DNA of 64,000 nucleotides from Curvibacter sp. (GCA_004293725.1 REAW01000007.1:34827-98826), one strand, 5' to 3'. Positions 38,054 through 48,257 are shown, numbered from the stretch's first letter. Numbers and translations are program-made. The notes: a model not told the origin generated them from the letters alone.

Positions 38054-38821
38054 TCACTGGGCAATCAAACCGCGCACCGTGGCAAGTTGTCGGCGCGATA
38101 CGAACAACAGCTCATCCACACCCAGAAGGCGCACAGCCCAACCTTCGCCCTCTTCGGCGTCATAGTGCTTCTCCAACGCACGAACAGCCCAGCGCGCAAC
38201 GATGGCGTTGCGGTGTATGCGCAGGTAGTGCTCGGCGTATTTGGCTTCCAGATCGTTGAGGGAGCCGTCCAAAATGTAGCTGCGCGCCGCAGTGCGCACG
38301 GTGATGTACTTGAGTTCGGCCTTGAAGTACAGCACCTGCTGCAGTGGCACCCGTTCGGTACGGTGCCGCTCGTGAATAACCAGCACCTCTTCTGAAGCAA
38401 AAACACCCCCAAGCCCATACGGAATAGCCACAAGACGCTCTGCTTTTTGTAGCGCCGCCTGCAATCGTTCCAGCCGCACGGGCTTGGTCAGGTAGTCCGT
38501 AGCCTCCAACTCGAAGGCCTGCAAGGCGTGCTCGGCATGGGCGGTTACGAAGATGACCACTGGGGGCTGCGGCAAGGTCTTGAGGGTTTGCGCAATGGCC
38601 AGTCCATCAGCGCCAGGCATGTGGATATCCAAAAACACCACATCCAGGCGGCGCCCCCGTAGGATCTCCAGCGCCTGGCTGGCGTTGGCGGCTTCGGCCA
38701 CCACATCCGCACCGGGGAGGCTGCATTCACCCAGCAGAGTGCGCAGGCGCGAACGGGCCAAGGTTTCGTCGTCCACCACCATCACCTGCAAACGACGAGA
38801 GAGCGTAGCTGTTGCTGTCAT
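38054..38821 (-). CDS. algR: LytTR response regulator (AlgR-like)
   Basis: The 255-residue protein has a receiver domain (about 10-130) with the acidic pair D-D-E near 17, phospho-acceptor D65 in F-L-D-I-H-M-P-G, T-A-H near 93 and K in T-K-P-V near 113. A LytTR DNA-binding domain follows (about 150-255) with Y-I-T-V-R-T and L-R-I-H-R-N-A-I-V-A-R. In Pseudomonas the homologue AlgR controls alginate and twitching genes. The start overlaps the kinase stop (ATGA), so kinase and regulator are coupled. It converges on ppc. Confidence 0.92.
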   Translation of the reverse strand: MTATATLSRRLQVMVVDDETLARSRLRTLLGECSLPGADVVAEAANASQALEILRGRRLDVVFLDIHMPGADGLAIAQTLKTLPQPPVVIFVTAHAEHALQAFELEATDYLTKPVRLERLQAALQKAERLVAIPYGLGGVFASEEVLVIHERHRTERVPLQQVLYFKAELKYITVRTAARSYILDGSLNDLEAKYAEHYLRIHRNAIVARWAVRALEKHYDAEEGEGWAVRLLGVDELLFVSRRQLATVRGLIAQ

Positions 38822-39855
38822 GCGGGAAACTCCATGCGAACCTGGTACACGCCGTCTTTGAGGCCACAGCGAAACTGCGCCTGCACATCATGCAACAGGG
38901 TCAGGCGATCTTGCACATTGCGCAGAGCCAGGCCATGGCCCTCTGAACCTTGGCCTGCCGGAACCGTGTTGGTGATTTTCACCACTACGGTGGAGCCGCG
39001 CCGTTGGGTGGAAATGCGCAGGTCCGCGCCAGCGGCGCTGGGCTCCACACCGTGGCGTACTGCGTTTTCCACCAACGGCTGCAGTAGCAGCGGGGGTAGC
39101 TTGGCTTTTTCTGCATCTGGGTCCAGCGACCACTCCACATTCAAGCGCTCGCCAAAGCGCACCTGCTCGATGGCCAGATAGCGACGTGCCAGTGTGATTT
39201 CATCTGCCAGGGTTACCGCTGTGCTTTGGTCCATTAGCGCGTGGCGAAACAGGTCGCTCAGGTCTTCCAGCAGTGCTTCGGCCTTGGCGGGCTCGGCACG
39301 GACTAGCGCGATGGCACTGTTAAGGGTGTTGAACAAAAAGTGCGGGCGAATGCGCGACTGCAACTCGGCCAGACGCGCGGTCGTATCGGCAGGCGTGCGG
39401 CTCTTGGCGCGCATCACCAGCGCCGCCACCAGAATGGACGACAGCAAGGCCCCACTGAAGGCGCTACCCACCCAAGGCGCCTCGGGCAACAGGCCCGAGA
39501 TGGCCAACAGGCCGCAGCCATACAGCCCCGCTACCGCCCCCAGCCCAATGGCCACGGAGTACTGCACGACCGGCTTAAGGCGCGCCAACCAGCGCTTGGC
39601 CATGCACGCCAAGAGCAGCCACACCAGCGTGGCTGGCAGGGCACCGCCGGTTATCAGCGACAGCCGCATCACCCAGTCCCACACGGTGCCCGAGGCAAAC
39701 ATGGCCGCCACTGCCACCCCAACCTCTACGAACAACACCGCCCGCAGCACCACCCCCATCTGGCAAGCGTCAAACACCAGGGCCGGGGCCTTGGCATCGC
39801 TTGGCTGCGCAAGGGGCAGCTCGTGGAACGTCGATAATATTTGGGTGTCGTTCAT
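38818..39855 (-). CDS. algZ: LytS/AlgZ-type membrane histidine kinase
   Basis: The 345-residue protein has four membrane helices (about 35-150) and a LytS-type kinase core. The phospho-acceptor is in R-P-H-F-L-F-N-T-L-N (near 175), the N-box is P-L-V-E-N-A-V-R-H-G-V-E (near 260), and G-H-G-L-A-L-R-N-V-Q-D-R-L is near 310. The ATG at 39855 is chosen because the long frame upstream is an antisense shadow of argH. It is divergent from argH by 39 bases and coupled to algR. The argH-algZ-algR order matches pseudomonads. Confidence 0.92.
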   Translation of the reverse strand: MNDTQILSTFHELPLAQPSDAKAPALVFDACQMGVVLRAVLFVEVGVAVAAMFASGTVWDWVMRLSLITGGALPATLVWLLLACMAKRWLARLKPVVQYSVAIGLGAVAGLYGCGLLAISGLLPEAPWVGSAFSGALLSSILVAALVMRAKSRTPADTTARLAELQSRIRPHFLFNTLNSAIALVRAEPAKAEALLEDLSDLFRHALMDQSTAVTLADEITLARRYLAIEQVRFGERLNVEWSLDPDAEKAKLPPLLLQPLVENAVRHGVEPSAAGADLRISTQRRGSTVVVKITNTVPAGQGSEGHGLALRNVQDRLTLLHDVQAQFRCGLKDGVYQVRMEFPA

Positions 39856-39894
39856 GTTCACCGGATTTTGACTCCATTCTGAAAAGCGCCTCCC

Positions 39895-41328
<1,434 letters not shown>

Positions 41329-41350
41329 AAAAAGACGCCAGCCCTCTCGG

Positions 41351-41385
41351 AGTATGTGCAAATAGCTACATAATTTATAGCATTC
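41351..41385. repeat. Dispersed intergenic palindrome, copy 4
   Basis: AGTATGTGCAAATAGCTACATAATTTATAGCATTC lies between argH and the convergent tannase gene. Its reverse complement aligns with copy 2 (GCTAT/ATAGC-type half-sites then TTTGCACATACT). It could serve as a shared transcript end. The rest of the 142-base gap shows nothing else. Confidence 0.55.
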
Positions 41386-41470
41386 ACAGCGCCACCACAG
41401 TCACCAACGTCGGCTGTAAGTGCGAATACTCCGAGTCAAAGGAGAAACGATTCCAAACAGAGGGATAGCC

Positions 41471-43009
41471 TCAATGTTCAGTTTTTTCCATTGCGACTGT
41501 GCGAGCCCATTGGAACAAGGCGTCCAGATCATAGTCACCACTGTGCGGAACATCCCACGGTAAAGCAAAGTCAACGTTGTACCCTTTGTTCTGAAGCGTA
41601 GTTGCGAGTACCGTCGGGATCGCCAGCGATGTGTCGCGGTCAAGGGTGCCGTGGCGGACGCGCCATAGGCCTGCAGTGCGCGCATCGGGTGCGCCTATGT
41701 AGTGCATGGGGTCCATCATCTGTATCACCTTGGTATCTGCTAGCCCGGCGTCAGGAACTAAGCTGTGTTGCGCTGCGAATGCAGTGAAGTGTTGCGCACC
41801 GCGGAGGGAGGTGCCAAACAGGTCGTTTTCTCCGTTGCTGAGGTCAAGCGCATCAAACGCGGGCGGCAGCTTCAATCGCCCGGAATAGCGTACAAAAGCG
41901 TCATAGTTCAGGTCCTGCACTGCCCCTGCGTGCACCGTGAGCCAGTTGTACTGGTGCATGTCTTGGCCAGCATTCAATGCGACTTGGGCAGACTTCATCA
42001 CGTAGTGCTTGACCCAGTCCTTGAAGCTGCCATTGCCATCAGCATCCAAAGTCAAGAGCTGCCCTTGCGTTGACCGAAGCTGGAGGCTATTGAGGTAAGT
42101 CGAGAAAACCGGTTTGAGCTGGGCAGATAGCGCCATTTGCTCAGCGTTCAGTGTGCCGGCCACCTCCTTGCGGACCATGTTGAAATCCAGCATGCCTACT
42201 TCAATTTTCCGGTAATCGTTGACGCCACCGAACTGCCACTCATAGGCTGCGTCTGCATTTTCCAGGTTGATGATCGGGCAGTAGGCCGAAACGGCAAATA
42301 TATCGTCGCGCTGTTCCGCGGCTCCAAGCGCGGCGAGGTAAGGTCTGTAGTCGGGTGCATTGCCACTGGCACCCAGCAGCGCAGAAAAAGCGCCGCCAGC
42401 ACTGGTGCCGTTGGAAATGATCTTTTCCGCATCGCCTGGCATCACGGCATCATTCTGGCGCAGGTACCGCACTGCCGCCTTCAGGTCAACAATGGCAGCT
42501 GGGGCCTTGCCACTGAAGGCGCCCTGCGCATCTTTCAAGGACCTGCCACGTGCGCCGGCGGATGCCACGACAAACCCCTTGGACAATGCCACAGCGATAG
42601 TGCTTTCCTTGCCCGCATTGGGCCCCTGCAACGCAGGCCGTGCTGTGCCGGGTTTGGCAGGCATGTACCCGCCGATGTAGTTGGGGAAAAAAATGGGCGC
42701 TGTCTTTGCTGTGAAGCCGTTGATCTCACCGCCTTGAAAGTAGGCCTCTGGCACATAAAAGTTGAGTATCTGGTAGGACAAATCAATGGGCTTGCTAACG
42801 TAAGCAATGCCCTCAAAGGCGCGCACAACATACGACTCGCCGGCGACCGTCACTTGCTGCAGCTCATAGCGTGAAACATCAAAACTCAATGGATGCATGT
42901 TGTTTGTTCTACCAGTTTTCAGATTTGTATTGCTTGATGATGCACAGCCGCCCATCAAGCTTGCTGCAATGACCACAAATGCGGTAAACCCGAAAGCACA
43001 GGGTTTCAT
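41471..43009 (-). CDS. Subtype B tannase-like lipoprotein esterase
   Basis: The 512-residue protein begins with a lipoprotein-type signal, hydrophobic to residue 21 with Cys22 (M-G-G-C), so it should be anchored in the outer or inner membrane. The hydrolase has the nucleophile in N-G-T-S-A-G-G (S203), a C-Y or Y-C-P-I region near 245 and a C-terminal D-V-P-H-S-G-D-Y-D-L motif with the likely catalytic His. These motifs match subtype B tannases, alpha/beta hydrolases that split gallate esters; the substrate is not proven. The ATG at 43009 gives a compact signal. It is divergent from a LysR gene that probably controls it. Confidence 0.7.
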   Translation of the reverse strand: MKPCAFGFTAFVVIAASLMGGCASSSNTNLKTGRTNNMHPLSFDVSRYELQQVTVAGESYVVRAFEGIAYVSKPIDLSYQILNFYVPEAYFQGGEINGFTAKTAPIFFPNYIGGYMPAKPGTARPALQGPNAGKESTIAVALSKGFVVASAGARGRSLKDAQGAFSGKAPAAIVDLKAAVRYLRQNDAVMPGDAEKIISNGTSAGGAFSALLGASGNAPDYRPYLAALGAAEQRDDIFAVSAYCPIINLENADAAYEWQFGGVNDYRKIEVGMLDFNMVRKEVAGTLNAEQMALSAQLKPVFSTYLNSLQLRSTQGQLLTLDADGNGSFKDWVKHYVMKSAQVALNAGQDMHQYNWLTVHAGAVQDLNYDAFVRYSGRLKLPPAFDALDLSNGENDLFGTSLRGAQHFTAFAAQHSLVPDAGLADTKVIQMMDPMHYIGAPDARTAGLWRVRHGTLDRDTSLAIPTVLATTLQNKGYNVDFALPWDVPHSGDYDLDALFQWARTVAMEKTEH

Positions 43010-43258
43010 TCGCCCGCTCATAGGCTGGTCCGGGTGTACAACAAGCGTTGCAGGGTGGCTGGCGGCCATAACGCTTCATAACCCAAGCTGGCGCCTTCAC
43101 TCGGTATCAAATTCATTGTTCATATTCCCTGGAAACAATAGTTACCTCTATGTTGCACAAACGGTGATTCAGGGATCACGCAGCAGCCATGTGAATCAAT
43201 CCCCACCCACGATTCTCTGGAATCACCCAGGGTTTGCCCAGCCTGCAAAGGGCTAAGC

Positions 43259-43279
43259 GCGATAACTCTGGGTTATCGC
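43259..43279. promoter_or_regulatory. Candidate LysR operator between tannase and LysR genes
   Basis: GCGATAAC-tctgg-GTTATCGC is a perfect 8-bp inverted repeat with a 5-base gap and contains ATAAC-N7-type spacing expected of LysR boxes. It lies 46 bases before the LysR ATG in a 315-base spacer. The spacer also holds shorter inverted repeats (GATTC-tctg-GAATC near 43211) but no gene. Confidence 0.6.
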
Positions 43280-43324
43280 ACTTCGCCATAATTCGGGTTG
43301 AACAAAAGCGACGAAAGCGCCACC

Positions 43325-44221
43325 ATGAAACTCACAAGCTTGCAAGCACTGGGCGCAGCCATTGAAGAAGGGAGCCTTCGCAAGGCCGCCGACCGACTAG
43401 GCGTGTCGCAGCCAGCATTGAGCAAGCTCGTGCGCGAGCTGGAGCTGGAGCTTTCAACCACGTTACTCACCCGCACCTCCAAAGGCGTTTTGGCTACGCC
43501 ACAGGGAAAGGTGCTTCACGGGCACAGCCAGGCCGTCGAGAGGGAACTCAAAGCAGCCCGCAGTGCAATCGCCCAGATTGGTGGAAGCATGGTCGGCGAC
43601 ATACGGATTGCCGCTGTTCCGTTGGCAGTCTTGCTGCTGATTCCGGAAACGCTGCGAACCTTCAGCAAAGCCTACCCCGACATCCGGCTGAGTGTGACGG
43701 AAGAGCTCTACATGACCCAGCTGCAAAAATTGCGCAACAAAGAGGTGGATATTGCCTTGTGCGGAATACCTGACAGTCTGGCTCCAGGTGAGTTTGAAAT
43801 GGAGCCGCTGGTTACTACACGAATGGTCGTGGTTATGCGCAAAGGGCACCCTTTGGCCAAGTCCACCAGTCTTCAAGAACTGGCGGACGCCAAATGGGTC
43901 TACACCCATACGGCGCCCGAGACTGGCTATGCAAAAACACTGTTTGAAACCCACGGCCTCAAGGCACCGCCGGTCGGTGCCATCGTCAATTCAACGCTAA
44001 CGCTGCTATCGCTGATTGCCACCGGCGAATATGTGGGGTTGCTGCCCCACCAGATCGCGATACTACCCTTGGCAAAACAGTATGTTGACACCGCCCCCAT
44101 CAAGGACCAGGTACTTGACATTACTGTGGGGGTCATAGTTCGCACAGATTCCATGGTTTTGCCGCCCATCCGGAATTTATTGACCCATTTGCACAGGGCA
44201 GCCAATCAATTGAAGCAGTGA
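43325..44221 (+). CDS. LysR-family transcriptional regulator
   Basis: The 298-residue protein has the N-terminal winged helix-turn-helix (about 3-60: L-R-K-A-A-D-R-L-G-V-S-Q-P-A-L-S-K-L). A periplasmic-binding-like effector domain follows (about 85-295). LysR proteins usually activate a divergent gene when an effector binds, which here would be the tannase-like lipoprotein. The ATG at 43325 is preferred over a TTG nine codons upstream, as the helix-turn-helix begins immediately. It ends 50 bases from the convergent aldolase gene. The effector is unknown. Confidence 0.88.
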   Translation: MKLTSLQALGAAIEEGSLRKAADRLGVSQPALSKLVRELELELSTTLLTRTSKGVLATPQGKVLHGHSQAVERELKAARSAIAQIGGSMVGDIRIAAVPLAVLLLIPETLRTFSKAYPDIRLSVTEELYMTQLQKLRNKEVDIALCGIPDSLAPGEFEMEPLVTTRMVVVMRKGHPLAKSTSLQELADAKWVYTHTAPETGYAKTLFETHGLKAPPVGAIVNSTLTLLSLIATGEYVGLLPHQIAILPLAKQYVDTAPIKDQVLDITVGVIVRTDSMVLPPIRNLLTHLHRAANQLKQ

Positions 44222-44271
44222 ACCAAGAGGTTGTTTCTTAGGCAACGATCCGTAGCACGCGCTGTACCCCA

Positions 44272-45333
44272 TCACCCCGCCAGCACCTTCTCCAGATCAT
44301 CGGCCAAGTGGTCCACCGCCTCTTCTGTGGTAGCCCATGAGCACATGAAGCGAGCACCGCCACCGATGAAGGTGTAGAAGGTCCAGCCCAGGGCCTTGAG
44401 GCGGGCAATCGCTGGTTCGGGCAGGTTCACAAACACACCATTCACCTCGGTGGGCAGCAGCAATTCGGCACCAGCGATGCCAGCAACTCTCTCGGACAAG
44501 CGGTGCGCCATTGCATTGGCGTGGGCCGCATGGCGCAGCCAGGTGCCGTCGGTCAGCATGGCCAGCCAGGGGGCGGACAAATAGCGCATCTTCGAAGCCA
44601 GCTGCCCGGCCTGCTTGCAGCGGTACGAAAACTCCTCGCCCAGCTTGCGGTCAAAGAACACGATGGCCTCGCCTATCGGCAGGCCCATTTTGGTGCCGCC
44701 AAAACACAGCACATCCACCCCCGACCGCCAGGTGATGTCGGCCGGCGCCACCTTGAGCGCAGCCACTGCGTTGGCAAAGCGGGCCCCGTCCATGTGCACC
44801 TTCAGGCCATGCTCCTGCGCAATGCGACTCAAGCCACTGATCTCCCCTTTTTGGTAAATCGAGCCCATTTCGGTGGACTGGGTCAGTGTGATCACCTTGG
44901 GCCGAGGGTAGTGCACATCGGTACGGCGGGTAATGACTTCCAGCACACCAGCCGAGGTGAGCTTGCCGTGGCGGTGCGGGGCCGACAGCAGTTTGGAGCC
45001 ATTCGAGAAAAACTCGGGTGCGCCGCACTCATCGGTTTCCACGTGCGCGGTGTCACTACAAATAACGGCTTGGTACGACTGGCACAGGGATGCCAGCGCA
45101 ATCGAGTTGGCCGCCGTGCCGTTGAACACAAAGAACACTTCGGCGTCGGCCTCAAACACTTCACGCAACCGGTCGCAGGCCAGGCGCGTGGCGTCGTCAT
45201 TGCCATAAGATGCAGCAAAGCCGGTGTTGCCAGCGGCAAACGCCTGCATGGCTTCGGGGCAGATGCCAGATGTGTTGTCACTGGCGAATTGCAAGTAGTA
45301 GCCGGGTGTGGTGGTGGTAGGCAAAGTGGTCAT
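44272..45333 (-). CDS. ltaE: Low-specificity L-threonine aldolase
   Basis: LtaE is a PLP enzyme cleaving L-threonine/allo-threonine to glycine and acetaldehyde. The 353-residue protein has D-N-T-S-G near 20, N-G-T-A-A-N near 75, H-x-E-T-D-E-C-G near 100, H-M-D-G-A-R-F near 185 and the PLP lysine in C-F-G-G-T-K-M-G near 215. The ATG at 45333 is the family start; the longer frame upstream runs through the divergent regulator and is spurious. It is divergent from the XRE-cupin gene, 73 bases apart. Confidence 0.93.
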   Translation of the reverse strand: MTTLPTTTTPGYYLQFASDNTSGICPEAMQAFAAGNTGFAASYGNDDATRLACDRLREVFEADAEVFFVFNGTAANSIALASLCQSYQAVICSDTAHVETDECGAPEFFSNGSKLLSAPHRHGKLTSAGVLEVITRRTDVHYPRPKVITLTQSTEMGSIYQKGEISGLSRIAQEHGLKVHMDGARFANAVAALKVAPADITWRSGVDVLCFGGTKMGLPIGEAIVFFDRKLGEEFSYRCKQAGQLASKMRYLSAPWLAMLTDGTWLRHAAHANAMAHRLSERVAGIAGAELLLPTEVNGVFVNLPEPAIARLKALGWTFYTFIGGGARFMCSWATTEEAVDHLADDLEKVLAG

Positions 45334-45364
45334 GGCGGTGTAAGATCGTTTCAACGGAAATATC

Positions 45365-45374
45365 CGGTATACCG
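45365..45374. promoter_or_regulatory. Candidate operator of the XRE-cupin regulator
   Basis: CGGTATACCG is a perfect 10-bp palindrome set in AAATATC-CGGTATACCG-AACAT. It lies about mid-way in the 73-base spacer between divergent ltaE and the XRE gene, with a partial CGG/TTTTACCG pair around it. It fits a binding site for the neighbouring helix-turn-helix regulator. Confidence 0.5.
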
Positions 45375-45406
45375 AACATAAATCCATTTTACCGACCAAA
45401 CCAACC

Positions 45407-46003
45407 ATGGCGCAAGTCCCCGCTTCCACTCCCCTGCCTGACGGCCCGCCAGCCGTCGGCTCCAAGCTGCAGGAAATTCGCAAGGCGCAAAAGCTTTCGC
45501 TGGACGAACTTTCCAAGCGCGCAGGGGTATCCAAATCCATGCTCTCCGAGGTGGAGCGCAACCAGGCTAACCCGACAGTGGGCGTACTGTGGCGCCTGGC
45601 CACTGCGCTGGGCATCAGCCTCACCGACCTGCTGGGGAATGCACCCGCGGACAAGGCCAACCCGACAGTGGAGCTGGTGCCCGCCCACACCATACCCGTG
45701 ACCAGCAGCCCGGACGGCAAATGCACGCTGCGCATCCTCGGGCCCATCGCCTTGGCAGGGAGCGTGGAGTGGTACGAGCTTGCCGTGGAACCCGGCGGCG
45801 TGCTGGCCTCCGAGCCGCACGAGGCGGGCGCCAAAGAACACCTCTCGGTGCTGAGCGGCAGCCTCACCGTGCAGGCTGCTGACAGCAGCAAGGTGCTCAA
45901 GGTCGGCGACAGTGCACGCTATGCGGTGGATGTTCAACACGCCATCCGCAACACCGGCAAAGGCATGGCCAAGGCGATTTTGGTGGTGGAACACCTAGGC
46001 TAA
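45407..46003 (+). CDS. XRE-family regulator with C-terminal cupin domain
   Basis: The 198-residue protein has an N-terminal helix-turn-helix of the XRE type (about 18-75: L-S-L-D-E-L-S-K-R-A-G-V-S-K-S-M-L-S-E-V-E-R). A cupin domain follows at about 115-195, with E-P-H-E-A-G-A-K-E-H and V-L-S-G-S-L-T-V. Such proteins sense small amines or amino acids through the cupin and repress neighbouring catabolic genes. Its divergent partner is the threonine aldolase, so control of glycine/threonine use is a reasonable guess. No ribosome site is strong, but the ATG opens directly at the family start. Confidence 0.88.
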   Translation: MAQVPASTPLPDGPPAVGSKLQEIRKAQKLSLDELSKRAGVSKSMLSEVERNQANPTVGVLWRLATALGISLTDLLGNAPADKANPTVELVPAHTIPVTSSPDGKCTLRILGPIALAGSVEWYELAVEPGGVLASEPHEAGAKEHLSVLSGSLTVQAADSSKVLKVGDSARYAVDVQHAIRNTGKGMAKAILVVEHLG

Positions 46004-46035
46004 CTTTCGTATAGAAACAGGCCCTTCCAGCCTTT

Positions 46036-46070
46036 GAATATGCGCAGTTAGCTACTGAATTGATAGCAGT
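46036..46070. repeat. Dispersed intergenic palindrome, copy 5
   Basis: AATATGCGCAGTTAGCTACTGAATTGATAGCAGTT lies between the XRE gene and a convergent LysR gene, touching the latter's stop codon. Its reverse complement aligns with copies 2 and 4 through the GCTAT-N-AATT-N-AGTAGCTA and TGCGCATATT blocks. Confidence 0.55.
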
Positions 46071-46973
46071 TCAGCGCTGCAACTTCCAAGACTCGCTCTC
46101 AAACCGCTCGGCCAGAAAGTCCAGCAAAGCCCGCACGGCCGGCGAAAGGTGCTTGCGTGACGGGTAGAGCGCGTAGATGGACATCATGGGCAGCTGCCAC
46201 TGCGGCAGCACCCGCTGCAAGCTGCCATCGGCCAAGTGCGGGCTCGCCAGATACGTGGGTTGCATGGCCACCCCGCCGCCCGCGAGCGCGGCCCGCAGCA
46301 AGGCGGTGGCCTCGTTGGCGCTGAAATGGCTGCCCACATGCACTTCGGCATGCTCCTCGCCGCGCTGCAGCTTCCACACGCTTTTGCCGAAGTTGGCGTA
46401 GCTCAGGCAGCGGTGGTCCTGCAAGTCTGCGGGTAGCTGTGGCGTGCCGTGCTTCGCGAGATAGCCGGGCGAAGCCACCAGCACCGAGGCACACGGCGCC
46501 AACACCCGGCCGATGAGTGCCGGGTCTGGCTCTGCACTGATGCGGATGGCCAAGTCGATGCGTGCTTCCACCAGGTTGAGTGCGCCTTCGCTGGCATTGA
46601 GGTCGATCTTGAGCTGCGGGTACAGCGCCAGAAAGTCGGCAATCGCTGCCGCCATTTCCGCATAGGCAAACGACATGCTGCAAGTCACCCGCAATTGCCC
46701 GCGCAGCGCGCCGTCGTGGCGGCTGGTTTCTTCTTCCACGTTTTCCATGAGCGCCAGCATCTGCTGGCTGCGGCGCAGGCAGCTCTCGCCAGCGTCGGTG
46801 AGCGTGACGCTGCGGGTGGTGCGCTGCAAGAGCCGTGCGCCCAGCCATTGCTCCAGCTCGCCCACATAGCGCGTCACCATGGCGCGCGACATGTCCAGCT
46901 TGTCAGCTGTGGCGCTGAAGCTGCCACTCTGCGCAACCTCCACAAACACCTGCATGGCGGTCAAACGGTCCAT
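46071..46973 (-). CDS. LysR-family transcriptional regulator
   Basis: The 300-residue protein has the N-terminal helix-turn-helix (about 1-60: S-F-S-A-T-A-D-K-L-D-M-S-R-A-M-V-T-R-Y-V) and a LysR substrate-binding domain (about 90-290). The first helices resemble the DsdC/AaeR-like branch with R-x-T-R-S-V-T-L-T-D-A-G near 55. It is divergent from the metallo-beta-lactamase-fold gene at 47102 across a 128-base AT-richer spacer, and probably regulates it. Target and effector are unknown. Confidence 0.92.
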   Translation of the reverse strand: MDRLTAMQVFVEVAQSGSFSATADKLDMSRAMVTRYVGELEQWLGARLLQRTTRSVTLTDAGESCLRRSQQMLALMENVEEETSRHDGALRGQLRVTCSMSFAYAEMAAAIADFLALYPQLKIDLNASEGALNLVEARIDLAIRISAEPDPALIGRVLAPCASVLVASPGYLAKHGTPQLPADLQDHRCLSYANFGKSVWKLQRGEEHAEVHVGSHFSANEATALLRAALAGGGVAMQPTYLASPHLADGSLQRVLPQWQLPMMSIYALYPSRKHLSPAVRALLDFLAERFESESWKLQR

Positions 46974-47101
46974 GATTTGCTCAATTTATGAAACAGTAAT
47001 GGCCGAATTATCGGGTTTATCTGCGCGGATATTGCAATTAAAGTTCAACCCAACGCTGATGGGACGTCCTCAAAGCGTCCAACCACCACCAGGAGTTCAC
47101 C

Positions 47102-47980
47102 ATGATCCGCACTACCGTTATCGCCGCATCGCTTGCCATCGCCTTTACCTCACTGTCTGGGGCGGCAAACGCCCAACAGCCGCTCACCGTCAAGGTCTAC
47201 AACGCCGACGGCAACAGCTTCAACGTCAATTCCACGCTGGTCTATGGCCAGAAAGACGCCATCGTCATCGACGCCGGTTTCACCCGTTCCGACGCCCTGC
47301 GCATCGCTGCCAATGTGCTGGACAGCGGCAAGCAACTCACCACCATCTATGTGAGCCAAGCCGACCCCGACTACTACTTTGGTGTGGAAGCTCTGAAAGA
47401 AGTGTTCCCCCAAGCCGACGTGGTGACCACGCCTGCCGTGTTGGCCAAACTGGCACCCAAGCTGGCTGGAAAGGTCGCGTTCTGGGGCCCCAAAATGGGC
47501 GCCAACGCACCCCGCAAGCCCGTGGTGCCCCGCGCCCTGGAAGGCAACACCCTGGCGCTGGAAGGCCAGACCATCGAGATCCGCGGAACCCAAGGCCTGC
47601 TGGCACACCGCCCGTATGCGTGGATTCCGTCCATCAAGGCGGTGGTGGGCAACATCGGCGTGTTCGGCAACATGCACGTCTGGACGGCGGACACCCAAAC
47701 CGCCGCCGAGCGCGCCGCGTGGGTGGCCCAGCTCGACGAGATGGCCGCCCTGAAGCCCGAGCTGGTAATCCCCGGCCATATGAAGGCGGGTACCAAGGTC
47801 GAAGCCAGCGCCATTGCCTTTACCAAAGACTACTTGCAGACTTTCGAGAAAAACCTCGCTGCCAACAAGACCAGCGCCACCTTGATCCCCGCCATGAAGC
47901 AGGCCTACCCTGCCCTGACGGACGGCGGCCTGTCGCTGGATATCGGCGCCAAAGTCAACACCGGCGAAATGAAGTGGTAA
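47102..47980 (+). CDS. Exported MBL-fold protein with degenerate metal motif
   Basis: The 292-residue protein has a signal peptide ending A-N-A-Q and a metallo-beta-lactamase fold, with V-I-D-A-G-F near 55 and P-G-H near 225. The first metal motif, normally H-x-H-x-D-H, reads Q-A-D-P-D-Y (86-91), so both usual His ligands and the final His are replaced. The later His226 is kept. Hydrolase activity is therefore doubtful or uses altered ligands. A CAGGAG ribosome site precedes the ATG. It is the first gene of a probable operon with the 84-residue and DsbA-family genes, opposite a LysR gene. Confidence 0.85.
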   Translation: MIRTTVIAASLAIAFTSLSGAANAQQPLTVKVYNADGNSFNVNSTLVYGQKDAIVIDAGFTRSDALRIAANVLDSGKQLTTIYVSQADPDYYFGVEALKEVFPQADVVTTPAVLAKLAPKLAGKVAFWGPKMGANAPRKPVVPRALEGNTLALEGQTIEIRGTQGLLAHRPYAWIPSIKAVVGNIGVFGNMHVWTADTQTAAERAAWVAQLDEMAALKPELVIPGHMKAGTKVEASAIAFTKDYLQTFEKNLAANKTSATLIPAMKQAYPALTDGGLSLDIGAKVNTGEMKW

Positions 47981-47988
47981 CCACCACC

Positions 47989-48243
47989 ATGCCCCTTCTG
48001 CACCAGGTGTTGCAAGACCTGCACGCCGGTCGCTGGCACGCCGCGCATGACCTGGTGCAGAAGGACGACTCCATGCTGGGCGCCTGGTTGCACGGCATCT
48101 TGCACCTGCAGGAAGGCGATCTGGAAGACGCCGAGAACTGGTACAACCGCGCCGCCAGGCACTTCCGCAGCCGCAGCAGCCTGCAAGAAGAGATTGCCCT
48201 GTTTGAGCAGGCGCTTGCTGCCACCAACCTGAACAACGATTGA
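47989..48243 (+). CDS. Small helical protein, operon partner of the MBL-fold gene
   Basis: The 84-residue product is nearly all helical with alternating Leu, His and acidic residues. The segment G-D-L-E-D-A-E-N-W-Y-N-R-A-A-R is similar to a single TPR unit. No export signal is seen. The ATG lies eight bases after the MBL-fold stop and the stop is 14 bases before the DsbA-family gene, so it is very likely co-transcribed. I do not recognise a named family. Confidence 0.6.
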   Translation: MPLLHQVLQDLHAGRWHAAHDLVQKDDSMLGAWLHGILHLQEGDLEDAENWYNRAARHFRSRSSLQEEIALFEQALAATNLNND

Positions 48244-48257
48244 AAGAACCCCACCCC

